A stretch of DNA of 64,000 bases from Hymenopellis radicata (Eukaryota; Basidiomycota; Agaricomycetes; Agaricales; Physalacriaceae), in assembly GCA_015501595.1 (NCBI GenBank), contig JADNRX010000244.1, forward strand, positions 1-64,000. The letters are read 5' to 3'. The notes under the pieces are model-generated. The model saw only the letters and a list, made by a program, of their open reading frames with translations. It made no database searches and was not told the origin of the DNA. Of this stretch, positions 22,026 through 33,352 are shown in pieces (position 1 is the first letter of the stretch; each line of letters starts with the position of its first letter). A program made the translations under genes and the position numbers.

Positions 22026-23215
22026 TCAAAAATCAGTACTCTTCGAAACATCCGCCCACTCCTCCTGCATCCTCATCACCCTCTTCACTTCCTTCTGCGC
22101 CATCTCAAAACAATCACTCCCCAGCAGCAAAAACGACGGCATCCCGCCCGCCCTCCCCTTCGCAACCCCCTCACCCCTCACAACATCCACAATAATCTCC
22201 ACGGCCTTGCGCGTATCGCCCGGCTGCTTGCCGTCCACGTCCCTAATCAGCTTCTCGAACGCCTCCGTCGGCGCCCTGTAGTCGTCAATCCTTGCTGTAT
22301 ACGGCACGTGGTGCGTCGTGTCGATGAGCCCCGTGCGGAAGGTGCCAAAGTCCATGCAGATGCTACGCAGCCCGAGCGGCGCGAGCTCCTGGTCGAGCGT
22401 CTCCGAGATGCCTGTTATCGTGTTGGATGGAAAGAACTTTCGAGGCAGGGTAAGTACTCACCCCGGAGCGCGTGTTTCGCGGACGCGTAGACGCCTGTCA
22501 TCGGCGCCGGGCTGCGTGTTGATTTAGTCAGTCTCGTTGAAGAGGCATTATGCAACGTACATCCAGCCGCCCACAGACCCGATCCACACGAGGGTCCCGG
22601 ATTTCCTTGGTCTCATGTATGGAAGGAAAGCGCGTGCGACGTTGATTCCCCCGAACAGGTTGGTTCTGAGGGAGTAATGTCGATGAGAAAGGCCTGTCAG
22701 CACGGAAAACGACATTACATACTGGTAGATATTAAGCGTTTCCTGCGCACTGAAAACCAATCATCAATATGAACTGACAGTGACACCTGCCGACAAAAAC
22801 ATACGTATTATCTTCGATAGCGCCCACCAACAAACGCCCTACAGACGCGTCATTAGAACACTGACACTCAACAGAAAAGAATACCTTAACTCGCCCGCAT
22901 TATTGACTAGAACATCGATCCTCCCGTGGATGGCGATCGCCTTCTTCGCCGCCTCGCCAATCTCATCCACAGACGAGGTTACATCCAGCTCGAGCACGTC
23001 CGCACCCGCGGATTTCAGATCCTCCAGCTGAGATATCGAGCGCGCCCGGGCAGTCGCAATAACCTTGTCGCCCCGCTTCAGAGCAGCAATGACGAGCTCT
23101 CTCCCGATCCCGCTTCTACAGTCCTACGTCATGAGGAGAACTCGGGAGTGCAGATCGAGAATGCGTACGAAGTCCCCGTAATAAGCCAAACAAGCTGTGA
23201 GGAAGGAGAAGACAT
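22026..23215 (-). CDS. Short-chain dehydrogenase/reductase, copy 2
   Basis: A paralog of the SDR at 16,937. MSSPSSQLVWLITGTS joins SGIGRELV, then ARARSISQLEDLKSAGAD, VLVNNAG, RLLVGAIEDN, LFGGINVARAFLPYM, and VWIGSVGGW. The catalytic YASAK is followed by HALRGISETLDQELAPLGL and FLLLGSDCFEMA. The intron after VNNAG must start GC (gcgagt) to keep frame; in copy 1 the same intron starts GT. Otherwise the frame is open and the gene looks functional. The substrate is unknown. It ends 425 bases from the ferroxidase stop codon. Confidence 0.87.
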
Positions 23216-23925
23216 GATGGGTCTATGAAGGGTGCCCATCATGAAATCTTATACTTATCGCTGGTACGCAAAATGTAATCCTCCATTTGGATCGTAAGAA
23301 CCGGGAACCCGACCAAGCATGCAGCCCGCAACGGAGGATGATTCAGGGAAGCGACGCGTCATGGCGGCTGGAAGGCGACGCGTCGTTTCGGCTGACAAGT
23401 GAGAACTGCATAAGCATGCCTTCACCACTGGTGATATTCCCACACAGTGATATTGGGGCGCCGTCAACAAACAAAACTAATCTCGGTCAGTCGTCCGCGT
23501 TAACACACCAAGGTATGTTTCTAGACTAGCCTGTGAAAGGGATTCTGATTTTCTCCTAGTAGCGCGACGAATGGAGCTTCCACAAGGAATCATGAATGAT
23601 GGAAGTTATTGGAATGAGAGTCCTTTAGTTGTAAGTGATAGAAATAAGTGAAGCTATATAAGCATCTTTAAGCGCCAAGCACTAAGCTTCACTTGAGACC
23701 CCAACGCCAATTGTCAGCGGGCCCACGCATCAACTGCTGTCTCGATTTAATGTCCAAGTACATCCACGAAATCATACAACTGGAGCCCGCAAATACTTCG
23801 TCCTATACATGGAATCCACACTATCGAGGTAGTACGCACCCGGCCAAATATTCTCCACCAAACCCTCAGGCGTATACGAAACCCTACTATGGTTCTTTTC
23901 CCTTAGCTATCAAGTAATCAGTCAT
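23216..23925. other. Intergenic, nothing recognised
   Basis: Upstream of SDR copy 2 and downstream of the HMG-CoA synthase pseudogene. No exon, repeat or RNA gene is supported. Confidence 0.4.
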
Positions 23926-25364
23926 CTACAGCCAGCCAAAAAAAACACAAAAACACACCGCAAGCGCATCAACAAAATCCTGACAAGGCACAACCTTCAT
24001 CGTGGCTAACCGATCAAGGAGATCCAGCTTCGCCCGGATTTCAGAGGTATCGCCCTTGACACGCGCAGTCCAGAACGACGAGGCGCTTCCGCCTCCAAAC
24101 GCAAAGAAGCTGACGCGCTTGTTCAGCAGAGTCGCGGGCTCCACGGTAGACAGCAACGATGCAAGGCACCCGTACAGGGACCCAGTGTACATATTGCCGA
24201 GGCGGCGCGAGCACGCCATGGCGGGGTCTACCTTCTCCTCGAAGCAGCCCTTCACAGCGTTGATGAAGGTCTTCTCGACGTCCTTGTCTACCAGCGAGGC
24301 GGCCTGGGAGAGGGAGAGGATAGATTCGCGGTTGGCAATGTTAGCGTATTGAGGCGCGGAGGGGTCGGACAAGAAGTCGTTGTAAGCCATGCGCGCATGT
24401 CCCTTGACAGCTAGCTTGCCGTAGGGACTGTGGAACAGGGCGTAGTCTACGCTGTCAAGCGAGAAGGAGTACTGCTGGCCAGTCTTCGGCTCAGAGGTCC
24501 TGTCAGTTCGCTGCCTGAACGCGGTGTACGCATGGTCGAGGGCAGAAAGGTAGGTGACGATAGAGAGTACGCCATCAACCTTGGGGTATTCCGAAGACAG
24601 ATCAGGCTTATAAAAGTCGTACGTGTTGGCCATGTAGGTTCCGTGTATGGCTGTACGTGAACGTGTGAGGCGTGTTACATATTGAACATGCAGTGGAGCT
24701 TACGTTCAAACACGACAGGGGCGTTGGGGCCAATGAGGAGCGCGACGGCACCAGCACCACCAGCTGGACGCGCCGCGCCCTCAGCGTAGACGGCAATGTC
24801 ACCAGCAACAACGATGGCGTTACGGCCGTCCCAAGAGCTGGACTAGACCCAGTTGATGGCGTTGAAGAGGGCGGCTGTGGAACCCTAACAGGCGTGCTTG
24901 GAGTCGATACCCTCGATGTCAAAGTTTCCAGACTCTGCGAAGAGGTCCATGAGATGCGTCTTGACGGACTTGGACTTGTCAATCATCGTTTCCGTCCCGA
25001 CATCAATTCGACCGATTGATTTGGGGTCGATGTTGTATTTATCGAGAAGACCAGAGACGGCTGCAAATGACTGTGAGCGTGCTGCTATCGATGGTAACGC
25101 AGGCGCATACCGTTCAGCGCGAACGAGTTGATGTCCTCCTGGTCGTCCGGCCAGGCCATGTATTCCTGGCCAAGACCGATGGTGTATTTTCCCTTGGAGA
25201 CGCCGTCAAACTCTTCCAGGGCAGATTGCGAAATGCACTAGACCAAGATCAGTCAAGAGGATGCGAAAACAGCAAGGCCAGGCGCACTCGGAGGGGGAAG
25301 TAGGCCTCCACGGCAAGGACACCGACATCCTTGGGCGGGTGGTCGAGGCATCACAGGCAGACAT
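23926..25364 (-). pseudogene. HMG-CoA synthase pseudogene
   Basis: The family condenses acetyl-CoA and acetoacetyl-CoA for the mevalonate pathway. Seen in order are [62 protein letters not shown] (catalytic Cys), [44 protein letters not shown], and GSLYGCLASLLS. Damage: a TAG directly after the catalytic Cys codon (24,885-24,887), a second TAG where the family has Glu after INWV (24,843-24,845), a one-base frame break between the ATG and KDVGV, and a missing C-terminus after CQDFVDAL. Two nonsense codons make this a pseudogene unless both are sequence errors. A functional copy is expected elsewhere because the enzyme is essential. Confidence 0.85.
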
Positions 25365-27466
25365 GGCGATGATGGCAGTGAGTGGGGATGGAGGCTACAG
25401 AACAAGACGCGGGGTTCTTATAGCAAAACAGAAAATAAGAATGGTGCCAGAATTCGATAAATGGGTAGTTCTAAATATTGTCATGGTCTGATTCGTCCCG
25501 TCGCCGTATGGGACACTCAGATTAGAATCAATCGCGCCAACGAGAGGAAAAAATGCTCCTGTAGCATACAGTCCGGCAGCGTGCGGCGAATACATCAAAG
25601 GCGATGAGGAGTCTTTGACGCGTCGTGCCGCGACGCATATTAGTGGAGGATACAGAGACGCTGTCGCCGATGATAGAGGAAGGGCGACGGTGCTGGATCC
25701 GAGGGAAAGGGGGAGCGAGGGTATAGTCAAACCACTGGCAAAGTCTGTGCACTCTGAGAGATACGAGGAGGCAGCGAGTACGCTGCGAGATGGGTCCGTA
25801 CCGGTTACTTGCTCTATATCTACTCCGTCCTGACGACCGAGACAGGCGGGGATCGGCCTGAGGTAGGAAACGGCCCAATATACACCTATGGAGCGAGATG
25901 ATGTACTGGGATGACATTGGCGCAGACGCTCACGAATGCAAGTCACCTGGAAACAGAGGGCTCAGCAAATCGATTGCAACGCACGAAAGGAACGCACCGG
26001 TACATAAGCCTTGCTCCAATCATGAAATTACCGAACAATCCAGACAAGGAAATGCACGTCACAGTAAGACGAAGGACAATTTTACTTAATTCATGAGGAG
26101 GGCAGAAACGGAGGGCCATGATGATCGATGATCATTGATGGCAGGCTCGATCAGGCACAGAAAACATCTACCATCTACAATCGCATCGACGACTTCGCCC
26201 ACCCAAATTTCCGCGCCTTGGTGACTGGACTACGTCCGACATGCTTTGGTCTCATAACAGACGAATGACGGCGACGAACTACGTGCGCAAGCGCTATCCC
26301 TTCCTACTTATCAGCAATTTTATCTTCGCGGCTTCCCACGCCGAGAGCCTTATCGTCACTCCTTACCAAATTCCTCAATACGGACCGCCACATCCAAGTC
26401 ACGCTGAAATGGCAGGATAAACGTGGATTCAAAGCAAGGTAGAATAATGCAAACCTGAAACGAGATCCGTGCATCACTATAAATCCTTGTCCTTGTCTAG
26501 GATTTATGCTGGCTCATGCGACGGGTTTGTTGTGGTTCGTCCTTGTCTTTCTGGTGGACTAACTATCGTTCTTCTGTTCTGTCCTCGTCGTCGTGGACTT
26601 TGCTCACCAAGTATCGATGCTCTTTATTTCGCAGTTATGTGACGTACATCATGTGCCGTGACAAGCCTCAACGAAGGAGAACCTTGAAACGTTTCTCAGT
26701 TTTCTCCTTGACGGTTTAAGGGTGCTACATGGCGCCTCACTGAACACGAGTTGCCGCAGCGCGCAGCGCAGTGATTCTGAAGCGGGTGAGTCTTAAGTAC
26801 CTTGTCTTCCGTATGACCGCAAGTGAGGTTAGCTGCTCCAAAGGCCAAGACTTTGAACTCGCTCCGGCTTAAGTCAACTTTCAGGAAGCACTCCACGATC
26901 AACATGCCGAGTGCCACACGTTGTTCATGGGGTGCATATTCGAGTCATTAGAAGCAGCGACTTGGTGCTAGAAGTTGTCAGTCGGAGAGACGGAGACAGC
27001 GTTCCGGAATTATTCACCGGATAGGACAATAAAACACGTTCTTCTCGAGTTTACCTCGCAATCGAGGGCTTCCAAGGATATTATCTCGGGAAGGGGGTCG
27101 AGGCCAGACGCGATCGCGAGATCGTAGAAGGTCAACAAGGTAAGGGGTGTTCCGCCCTTCGATCTCAGGCATGGGCGGATTCCAGTGGCAGATTGTCCTC
27201 TTCAGTAAAGTGTTGAGTGCGTGAGACCTAGCCGCACTCCAGGCGATGCTATCCAAGGGAACCAAGACGTGCGGTATAATCGCTGTTGGAACAAAGTCAC
27301 GGTGCTTTGCTAGCTTGAGTGAAGAGATGACGAGGCCGGGAGCAATAGTCCGATCCTGTCCCGATCACAAAGGCCCTCTTTTGGGTCTCCTTTAAACTCC
27401 CATGACCCATCATGCAATTGTTCCCTTGCTTCTTTGCTATCTGTGTACACGACACCAACGACGGCC
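25365..27466. other. Gene-poor interval
   Basis: No recognisable gene. A minus-strand frame at 25,395-25,946 (183 codons) is open but has no start-site context, homology memory or intron support, and an overlapping opposite frame is equally open. No repeats are seen at 26,000-27,466. Confidence 0.4.
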
Positions 27467-28126
27467 ATGTCCAAAATTCGCTTTGCGCCTCTCCCAGACC
27501 GCAAGACTGCTGCCGCCGGCTGCGACGCTCCTGATCCACTCCTTTTGAGCCCAGAGACGGAACGAAAACCAAGCACTCGCTCGTCGAGGAGGGCGTCGTC
27601 CCCCATTGGTACCCTATTCCCGTCTTTTAGTCCAGACGCCCCATCTTCAATGAAGACACAGTTTCTTCAAGTCTTCCGTTCGCCGGGGAAGGAGGTCAGT
27701 GGTTGTTGAGTCAAAGCGCTTGCACAGCAGTACTCAGGACCTTTTCAGGAAACTCGAGGGCGCACCAGCTCCCTTGATTCTAGTCCTACAACTGAACCTA
27801 AACCCCCTAAAGCACCCAAACGACGTGCGCCTTCACCTCCGCCGGAGGGATTACTGGCCTCAGTCCACTCGTCACGGACACCCAACCACCGCCTGCTCAA
27901 CGGGCGCGTATACGGAAAGAGAAATTCTGTCACCGACGCTGAGCCTACATTTGTAGAGTGGGGGTATGGCGGCATGGGCAGCGTCAAGAGCCAGCGCGAA
28001 GTCGGTGGGAGAATGTGGCGCAGAGTGGCGAGTGAATCCGGTATGGGTGGGGACGCTGAGGACGAGGACGACGGCAGCGGCATGAGCTGGTCAGACGACG
28101 GAAAGAGGCGCGCCAGCGACGTCTGA
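27467..28126 (+). CDS. Conserved hypothetical basidiomycete protein
   Basis: Two exons: MSKIRFAPLPDRKTAAAG and on to SMKTQFLQVFRSPGKE, then after an intron at 27,691-27,744 ETRGRTSSLDSS to SDDGKRRASDV, about 200 residues. The C-terminal block FVEWGYGGMGSVKS followed by VGGRMWRRV and DEDDGSGMSW looks like a family I recall from other mushroom genomes, with no known function. The protein is rich in Pro, Ser and Arg in the middle, so it is likely disordered outside that block. There is no signal peptide or membrane segment. Confidence 0.75.
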
Positions 28127-29179
28127 GCGAAATAATGACGCCTCCCACGGACAACTTTCCAGAAGACAAGGCATGAACTCGACGTATAATTCAGTGTAAT
28201 TATAGCATTATCAACGACTTGCAGTACATTGGGAAATGTATACCACGGCCCTTGGACCCCGCCTGTTTTCCATCTTCTGGAGTTCTTGATGGCCTACACG
28301 GGCCAGTCATGAATGAATGTCCTCCTCATCATGTGCATAATTCAACGCGTTAGTGGCGCAAACGGCATGGACCAATTGTGGCGCATGATATCCGTTTGTC
28401 ACCGCGACAGTTAAGAAAGTAGGCTGTAGAACATATAATTGAGTAGAAGTAGCCTACCACCTTTTCATAAGCGATTCATACTGAAGTTATAATGTTTGAG
28501 ACTTGCTTCCGGGTATTCGTAAGTAAGCAGCTCAGGCGGACACACGAAACGCGATAGAGGCGTCGAATCTATCTTTCGAAGGTCCGGCCAATAAACGGAC
28601 ATGAAGAATACTAATATTGGAATACAGCCGCAGGTCTCGGGTCCAGAAGTTGATCGCTCGTTCTCGCTCTGCATAAACAGACGAGTGAATTGGAAAGAAG
28701 AGCATAGCTACAGTTTTGAAAAGGGCTGAAAGAACAGAAGTTTGAGAGAACATTCCCAAGTGGGCCTATTCAAGAAGAGTCTCACAGCTCCAGAAGGCAG
28801 AGTATGAAGTCGCTGTAGCCATGTTGAGGGGAACCTTGAGCAAGTTTAAGGAATGGTCTGGTAATGGTTGAAAAGAAACGTGGACCGGCTGATCGGACCG
28901 AATTCCCGCATCTCTTCCTTGTACCGCCACAATACCTCCGTAGCGATGCAACGTTGAGAGCTATTTCTCCAGACTACACGTCAGTATCTATCCATACCAG
29001 ATCCTTATCCTCCTCGTTGCAAATACCCTCTTTGGCTTGAAGCGCGACACTAGCATGCGATGAACTTTGGCGAGTGTTATTTGTTCCTGGGACAGTGGGA
29101 CTCAGGCTGGCCGGGTTTCTCGTTCATTATTCGCACATGATTAACTTATTGCGACCAGGGCGCATAGGACATCTGTCCC
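28127..29179. other. Intergenic, nothing recognised
   Basis: No exon or repeat could be supported on either strand. Confidence 0.35.
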
Positions 29180-30245
29180 AGCATGTCAATTGGTGCGTCG
29201 ACTCGAAAGACATTGAATGTACTTGCTGCTGATGGCCGAAGAGGTTTTCCGTACTGATTGCCTTCCTTCCGGACGAGCCGAGCTACATCGCGTTATTGAA
29301 TCAACAGCACTTCCTTTTGCATTCAACCGGGGCGACTGGCAATCATATCTTAATTGGACAAAGTTGTTCGTTCCGCCTTCATCTCTGATGTATGAATCAT
29401 GAAACTGATATTGATATATAGACACGTACGTGTTCTAAGTATAGCGCGCTTTAACTTGTTATTGTTCAACAACCTCGCCCACCTTCTCAACAACTTTTCC
29501 AGCCTATCCAGGTCGGCGATATACAGCTCCGCCACCGCATCGTACTTCCTGGTCCTACTCGACTCAAGTCGGGCGATAAAGGAGTATTACTCTCAACGAG
29601 CAAGCCAATACGGGATGCTTCTCATCTCTGAAGCGACGCTCGTCGCCGCCTCAGGCGCGCAGCAGACATCAAAAGTCTACTTGAGGAGGACCCGTCCGAC
29701 CCGCTACCGTATGTTTCTGCGTCAGGTGTGCGATTGACGGGTTAAGAGGAGGCTCCTCGACCTTTGAGTATTCCCGAGATCGAGGAATACGTAGCGCTGC
29801 ATGCTCAGGCCGCAATCAACGCCACACAGCAAGCTGGCTTTGACGGTAAGCTGCCCCAGCATTACATCTTATCCAGCTGACACTGTCCTTAGGTGTTGAA
29901 ATTCATTTTTCCAAGATAAACCAAACAGGCGGACCGACAAGTATGGCGGGAGCCCAGAGAACCGGTGCAGGTTTGCACTCGAAATCGTCGAAGCCGTAGT
30001 CAAGGCGGTCGGCGCTACCAAGACGGGCATCCGCCTCTGTCCTTGGAATGGATTTCTCGGTCAGAACTTCTCTTTTCCTGTTCTTGACCTCATCTTTCTT
30101 TCAGAGATGCGCATGGACGCCCCTAAGGCGACTTACACCCACCTCGTCACTCAGATCAAAGAGCGCTTCCCCAACCTTGCCGACATCCACGTCGTCGAGC
30201 CCCGCATAAGCGGCGTGTTCACCCGCGAGACGTTCCGTCGCGTAT
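29180..30245 (+). pseudogene. Decayed old yellow enzyme copy
   Basis: An inverted copy of 60,350-61,740 including about 230 bases of 5' flank. Matching pieces are VGDIQLRHRIVLPG (as DNA, out of frame), [39 protein letters not shown] and ERFPNL. There are internal deletions: residues between SGDK and EYYSQ, about 120 bases encoding HFGQLW, and about 20 bases at the GANGY active-site region. Similarity stops abruptly after VFTRETF. It is clearly non-functional. Confidence 0.85.
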
Positions 30246-30648
30246 CGATAAAACAAGCGAGAGGAAGCGACAGAGACTGAAGAGCGTCGAGGCAAGAGCA
30301 ATCATGTGTCGTGCAGACATCATTTGTGCGGTCCGGGCAGGTGCAGTTCAGGTCAATCGTTCAGTACACAGATTGATCATGAGCGAGGATTACCAAGAGA
30401 GGTTAATCCCTTGAGTCACATCCGTACTTCCGACTGACTTCCGAAAAGAGAATATCCGTCTTCCACGTGGGTTGCCAATTGAAACGTTGAATGTTGACCA
30501 AACGTTGACCTCCAACAAGTATCATGATGCTACTCTAGCCTTTTCAAAAATAGCTGAAGGCTAACAATGGCAGAGACGCAGTTGTTACCACGTTCTAGCG
30601 TCATCACAATACTGATGGTTATCGGTTTCCTTTTTGACGGAAACGACC

Positions 30649-32385
30649 ATGTGTGGCCGTGATACTTTCTGTTCAGTACGTATCCTCTTCTCTCCTCTTT
30701 CCTTGGGCTAAAGAATGAGCAGTTTACTGGGGGTTGTTATTACTATTGCGAAGAGGTCATCCCGGATTGTTTCAAAGACTTAGATGCGCGTGGCTTTCTC
30801 CCTCAGAACGACCCGCTCATGCCATCGGATAGGATTCTGGAGCGACTGAAATACACGGCAGACGACGTTGATGTGAGAAAACGAGAGCGACGCGTCGATG
30901 AACAGGTGAGTTGGGAACTTGGCGGGACTGGACAGGTGCGGAATACCCGCAAATTCGAAACTGACTACTTACAGGACTCTTATACTCTACAGGTATGTAC
31001 TATGAATAGCATCGGAGGCTTGACTAATCTACGGCGGGAATGGTGGCGAGTCGGTGGTGATGGCACCGGTGGAGTGCGCCGGGATCGGGAGTACCGGTAT
31101 TGAGTGCAGCGATGCACTTGATATTCCAACAGTTGAAGGGTCTCAAGATCTCGTGTTACTCGTTCCCAAGAAAGAGGATGGCGAACTAGACATTAAGGAT
31201 TACGATGGGCCCAGTGCGTGAATTCTCCTTCTCTTTCTACTTGATCCGCTTAAATATGATGGACAGAACCGACTGTGTTTTCGGACTCTACCGTGGCGGC
31301 AGTCGTCAACTTCACTATCGGCTACTGTCCCGACGTCGGCGAGTTCAAGATTGTCTTCCCTGACGATCCCGACGCCGAAGACTTGCACGTCTCGATGTTC
31401 AACGGATACAACAAGTTCTACATCTTCTTATACGCGTATCGCATCCTCATCGGGCGCTTTCCGGAGCTAGACCCCTACATGATATACGCAATGCTCGCCA
31501 GCCCTCGGGGTTGGTGCACAGATGAAGAATATTCTAACATCGCGGACCGGTATGCGTGCTGGTTGCTAGTCGCGGACGTTGACGAGAACGACATAGAAAT
31601 GCCTGAAGACGACGGCTATGACAACCTTGGAAATTTGGAATACTTCTGGTTCAAGTTGTTATCTGCCGAGGACATGAGTGAGGACGAGATCGTCCGCGAG
31701 GCGTGGTTCGGAAAGGGAAGACTATATCATTTTGCGCGTGCAGACCTGTAAGCCTAGCTCCTGGCTCTTAATTTCTTTGCTGACCCACGCACCGACAGTT
31801 TTCCCAAGTCAGAACCCCTCGCATCGTTTCCAGCTGGACAGTCCGACACCTTGTTCTCCAAATTGCCGTTCGACGTCCTCGATTATCTCTGCGTCACGTA
31901 CCTCAGCGTTAGGGAGGCCTCCTCTCTCCTTTGCCTTAACCGTTCCCTGCGCGCCGCTCTTATTCCCTTCGTTAACACTTTCGCCCACAAGGCTATTGCT
32001 CGACATCATCCATATTGGCTGCCCATCGTCGCGCCATGTCTCAGAGGAGACGAAGAACAGCTCCGTTGGGAGCGGATGTGGGCGGGACTCGGCGGTGAAG
32101 TCCCGTGGGCGCCGTACGCGAGAGAATGCGCAAAGAGCCCGGGAATGAGAAATCGGCAGCGAAGTTGGGGGATGGCGGAGAGATTTAGGAACCGAGTGAA
32201 GGAGAAAGGGTGGTTAGACGGGAGGACATCGATTTGGTAAGTCGTCTGGTGTACGTAGGCGCCGCTTTTCGGGAGCAATTAACATTGAGCTATCTCCAAG
32301 GTTGTTCGGTGCCACGATGTTGAACGCGCAGATGCTCAAGGCTCGGGGAACGAGGGCCTCAGAGCATCTGCCAGGCCAAGCCTAA
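30649..32385 (+). CDS. F-box protein
   Basis: Likely a substrate adaptor of SCF ubiquitin ligases. Exons: MCGRDTFCS, then FTGGCYYYCEEVIPDC and on to RRVDEQ, a tiny exon DSYTLQ, SVVMAPVECAGIGSTG to DIKDYDG, a long exon with FYIFLYAYRILIGRFPELD, then the F-box LFSKLPFDVLDYLC and EASSLLCLNRSLR. The last intron at 32,237 is optional. If it is spliced, the protein gains WLFGATMLNAQMLKARG and ends at 32,385; if not, it ends at 32,240. The mini-exon is supported by a perfect branch site, ttgactaat, before its downstream acceptor. The Cys-rich N-terminus has no assigned role. All frames are open. Confidence 0.78.
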
Positions 32386-33030
32386 GGGACAGACGACCTT
32401 CTCTGATCGTGTAGATAGAACATGTCTTTCTTTGGGGATTCTCCATTAGGAAGTCGCGCGTCGTGTTCGCTGATCGCTCGCTCGTTTTCCTTCCCATCCT
32501 CCAACTCCCTCTCTGTCTGGATCCGTGTTCAAACGTTCAGGTCCGGGTCAACCTTCCACCCGAGTCCTGGCTGCCCGTGACGTCTCGGTTTCCCCCCTCA
32601 CATGCTGGTGTGGCGCCCCCCCGGAAACCGTTTCGTCTGCTGTCCCCCCCCGGACCTCACCCCAAACCACCCGGTATCACTGATACCGGTGCTTTGTCTC
32701 CTCATCGCGCACATCGTCACTTAGCTTGGCCGTGAATTCGATGGATTGTATGTACGCACGCTCTCGACACCCAACGTGAGTTGCGTGGAAACGCCACCCC
32801 CGGTTACACCGCTCAGAAGGGTCCGCAATACTGCGCGTAGCAGTCATATGGTGTCAATTGCCTTCTCCCATACGAGCTGCCAGTCATTTTGCATAAGTTC
32901 CTGGTCCCTGAGAAGGAACCGCGGGTGGGCTTTGCACAACGTCCTAAGCGGTATAAATTTTGACATACCAGTTGTAACCTCCCACCAAATGCCCTACGGT
33001 GTACCATCCCTCTGGCCTTTGGCACCTATC
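32386..33030. other. Intergenic with a palindrome
   Basis: No gene. A perfect 9+1+9 palindrome, CCGGTATCACTGATACCGG, lies at 32,671-32,689. Surrounding DNA is rich in C runs. Confidence 0.45.
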
Positions 33031-33317
33031 TGTTGAGAGTTGCTAACCACTCAACTACGCGTGGTTAGCAACTCTCAACAAAATGATCATCCGGGGGTGA
33101 GCCTCTTGGACTTCCTCCCCCTGGCCACACGTGTGGGGTGCATTCTCTCTCCCCGGTCCTCATGTGCGTCGATGACTGCAACATGCCAGCTCAGAGGTCC
33201 AGAGGTGATACGTGTCTGGATCGAACCGGGGTGTTAACCCTTTGGGGATTGAGACATTTTGTTGAGAGTTGCTAACCACTCAACCACGCGTAGTTGAGTG
33301 GTTAGCAACTCTCAACA
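33031..33317. repeat. Paired hairpins of one terminal repeat
   Basis: Two near-identical palindromes, 33,031-33,080 (20-base perfect arms) and 33,260-33,317 (25-base perfect arms, 8-base loop), both start TGTTGAGAGTTGCTAACCAC. The four copies of the arm bound a 287-base interval and run right up to the P450 remnant, so this may be a fold-back element or stacked ends of a transposon. Confidence 0.75.
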
Positions 33318-33352
33318 CTATCGTCGCTCTCCTCTGTTTATTCTCACAATGG

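Noticed and set aside
25395..25946. Minus-strand frame of 183 codons upstream of HMG-CoA synthase
   Set aside because: No family motif, no start context, and competing plus-strand frames of similar quality.
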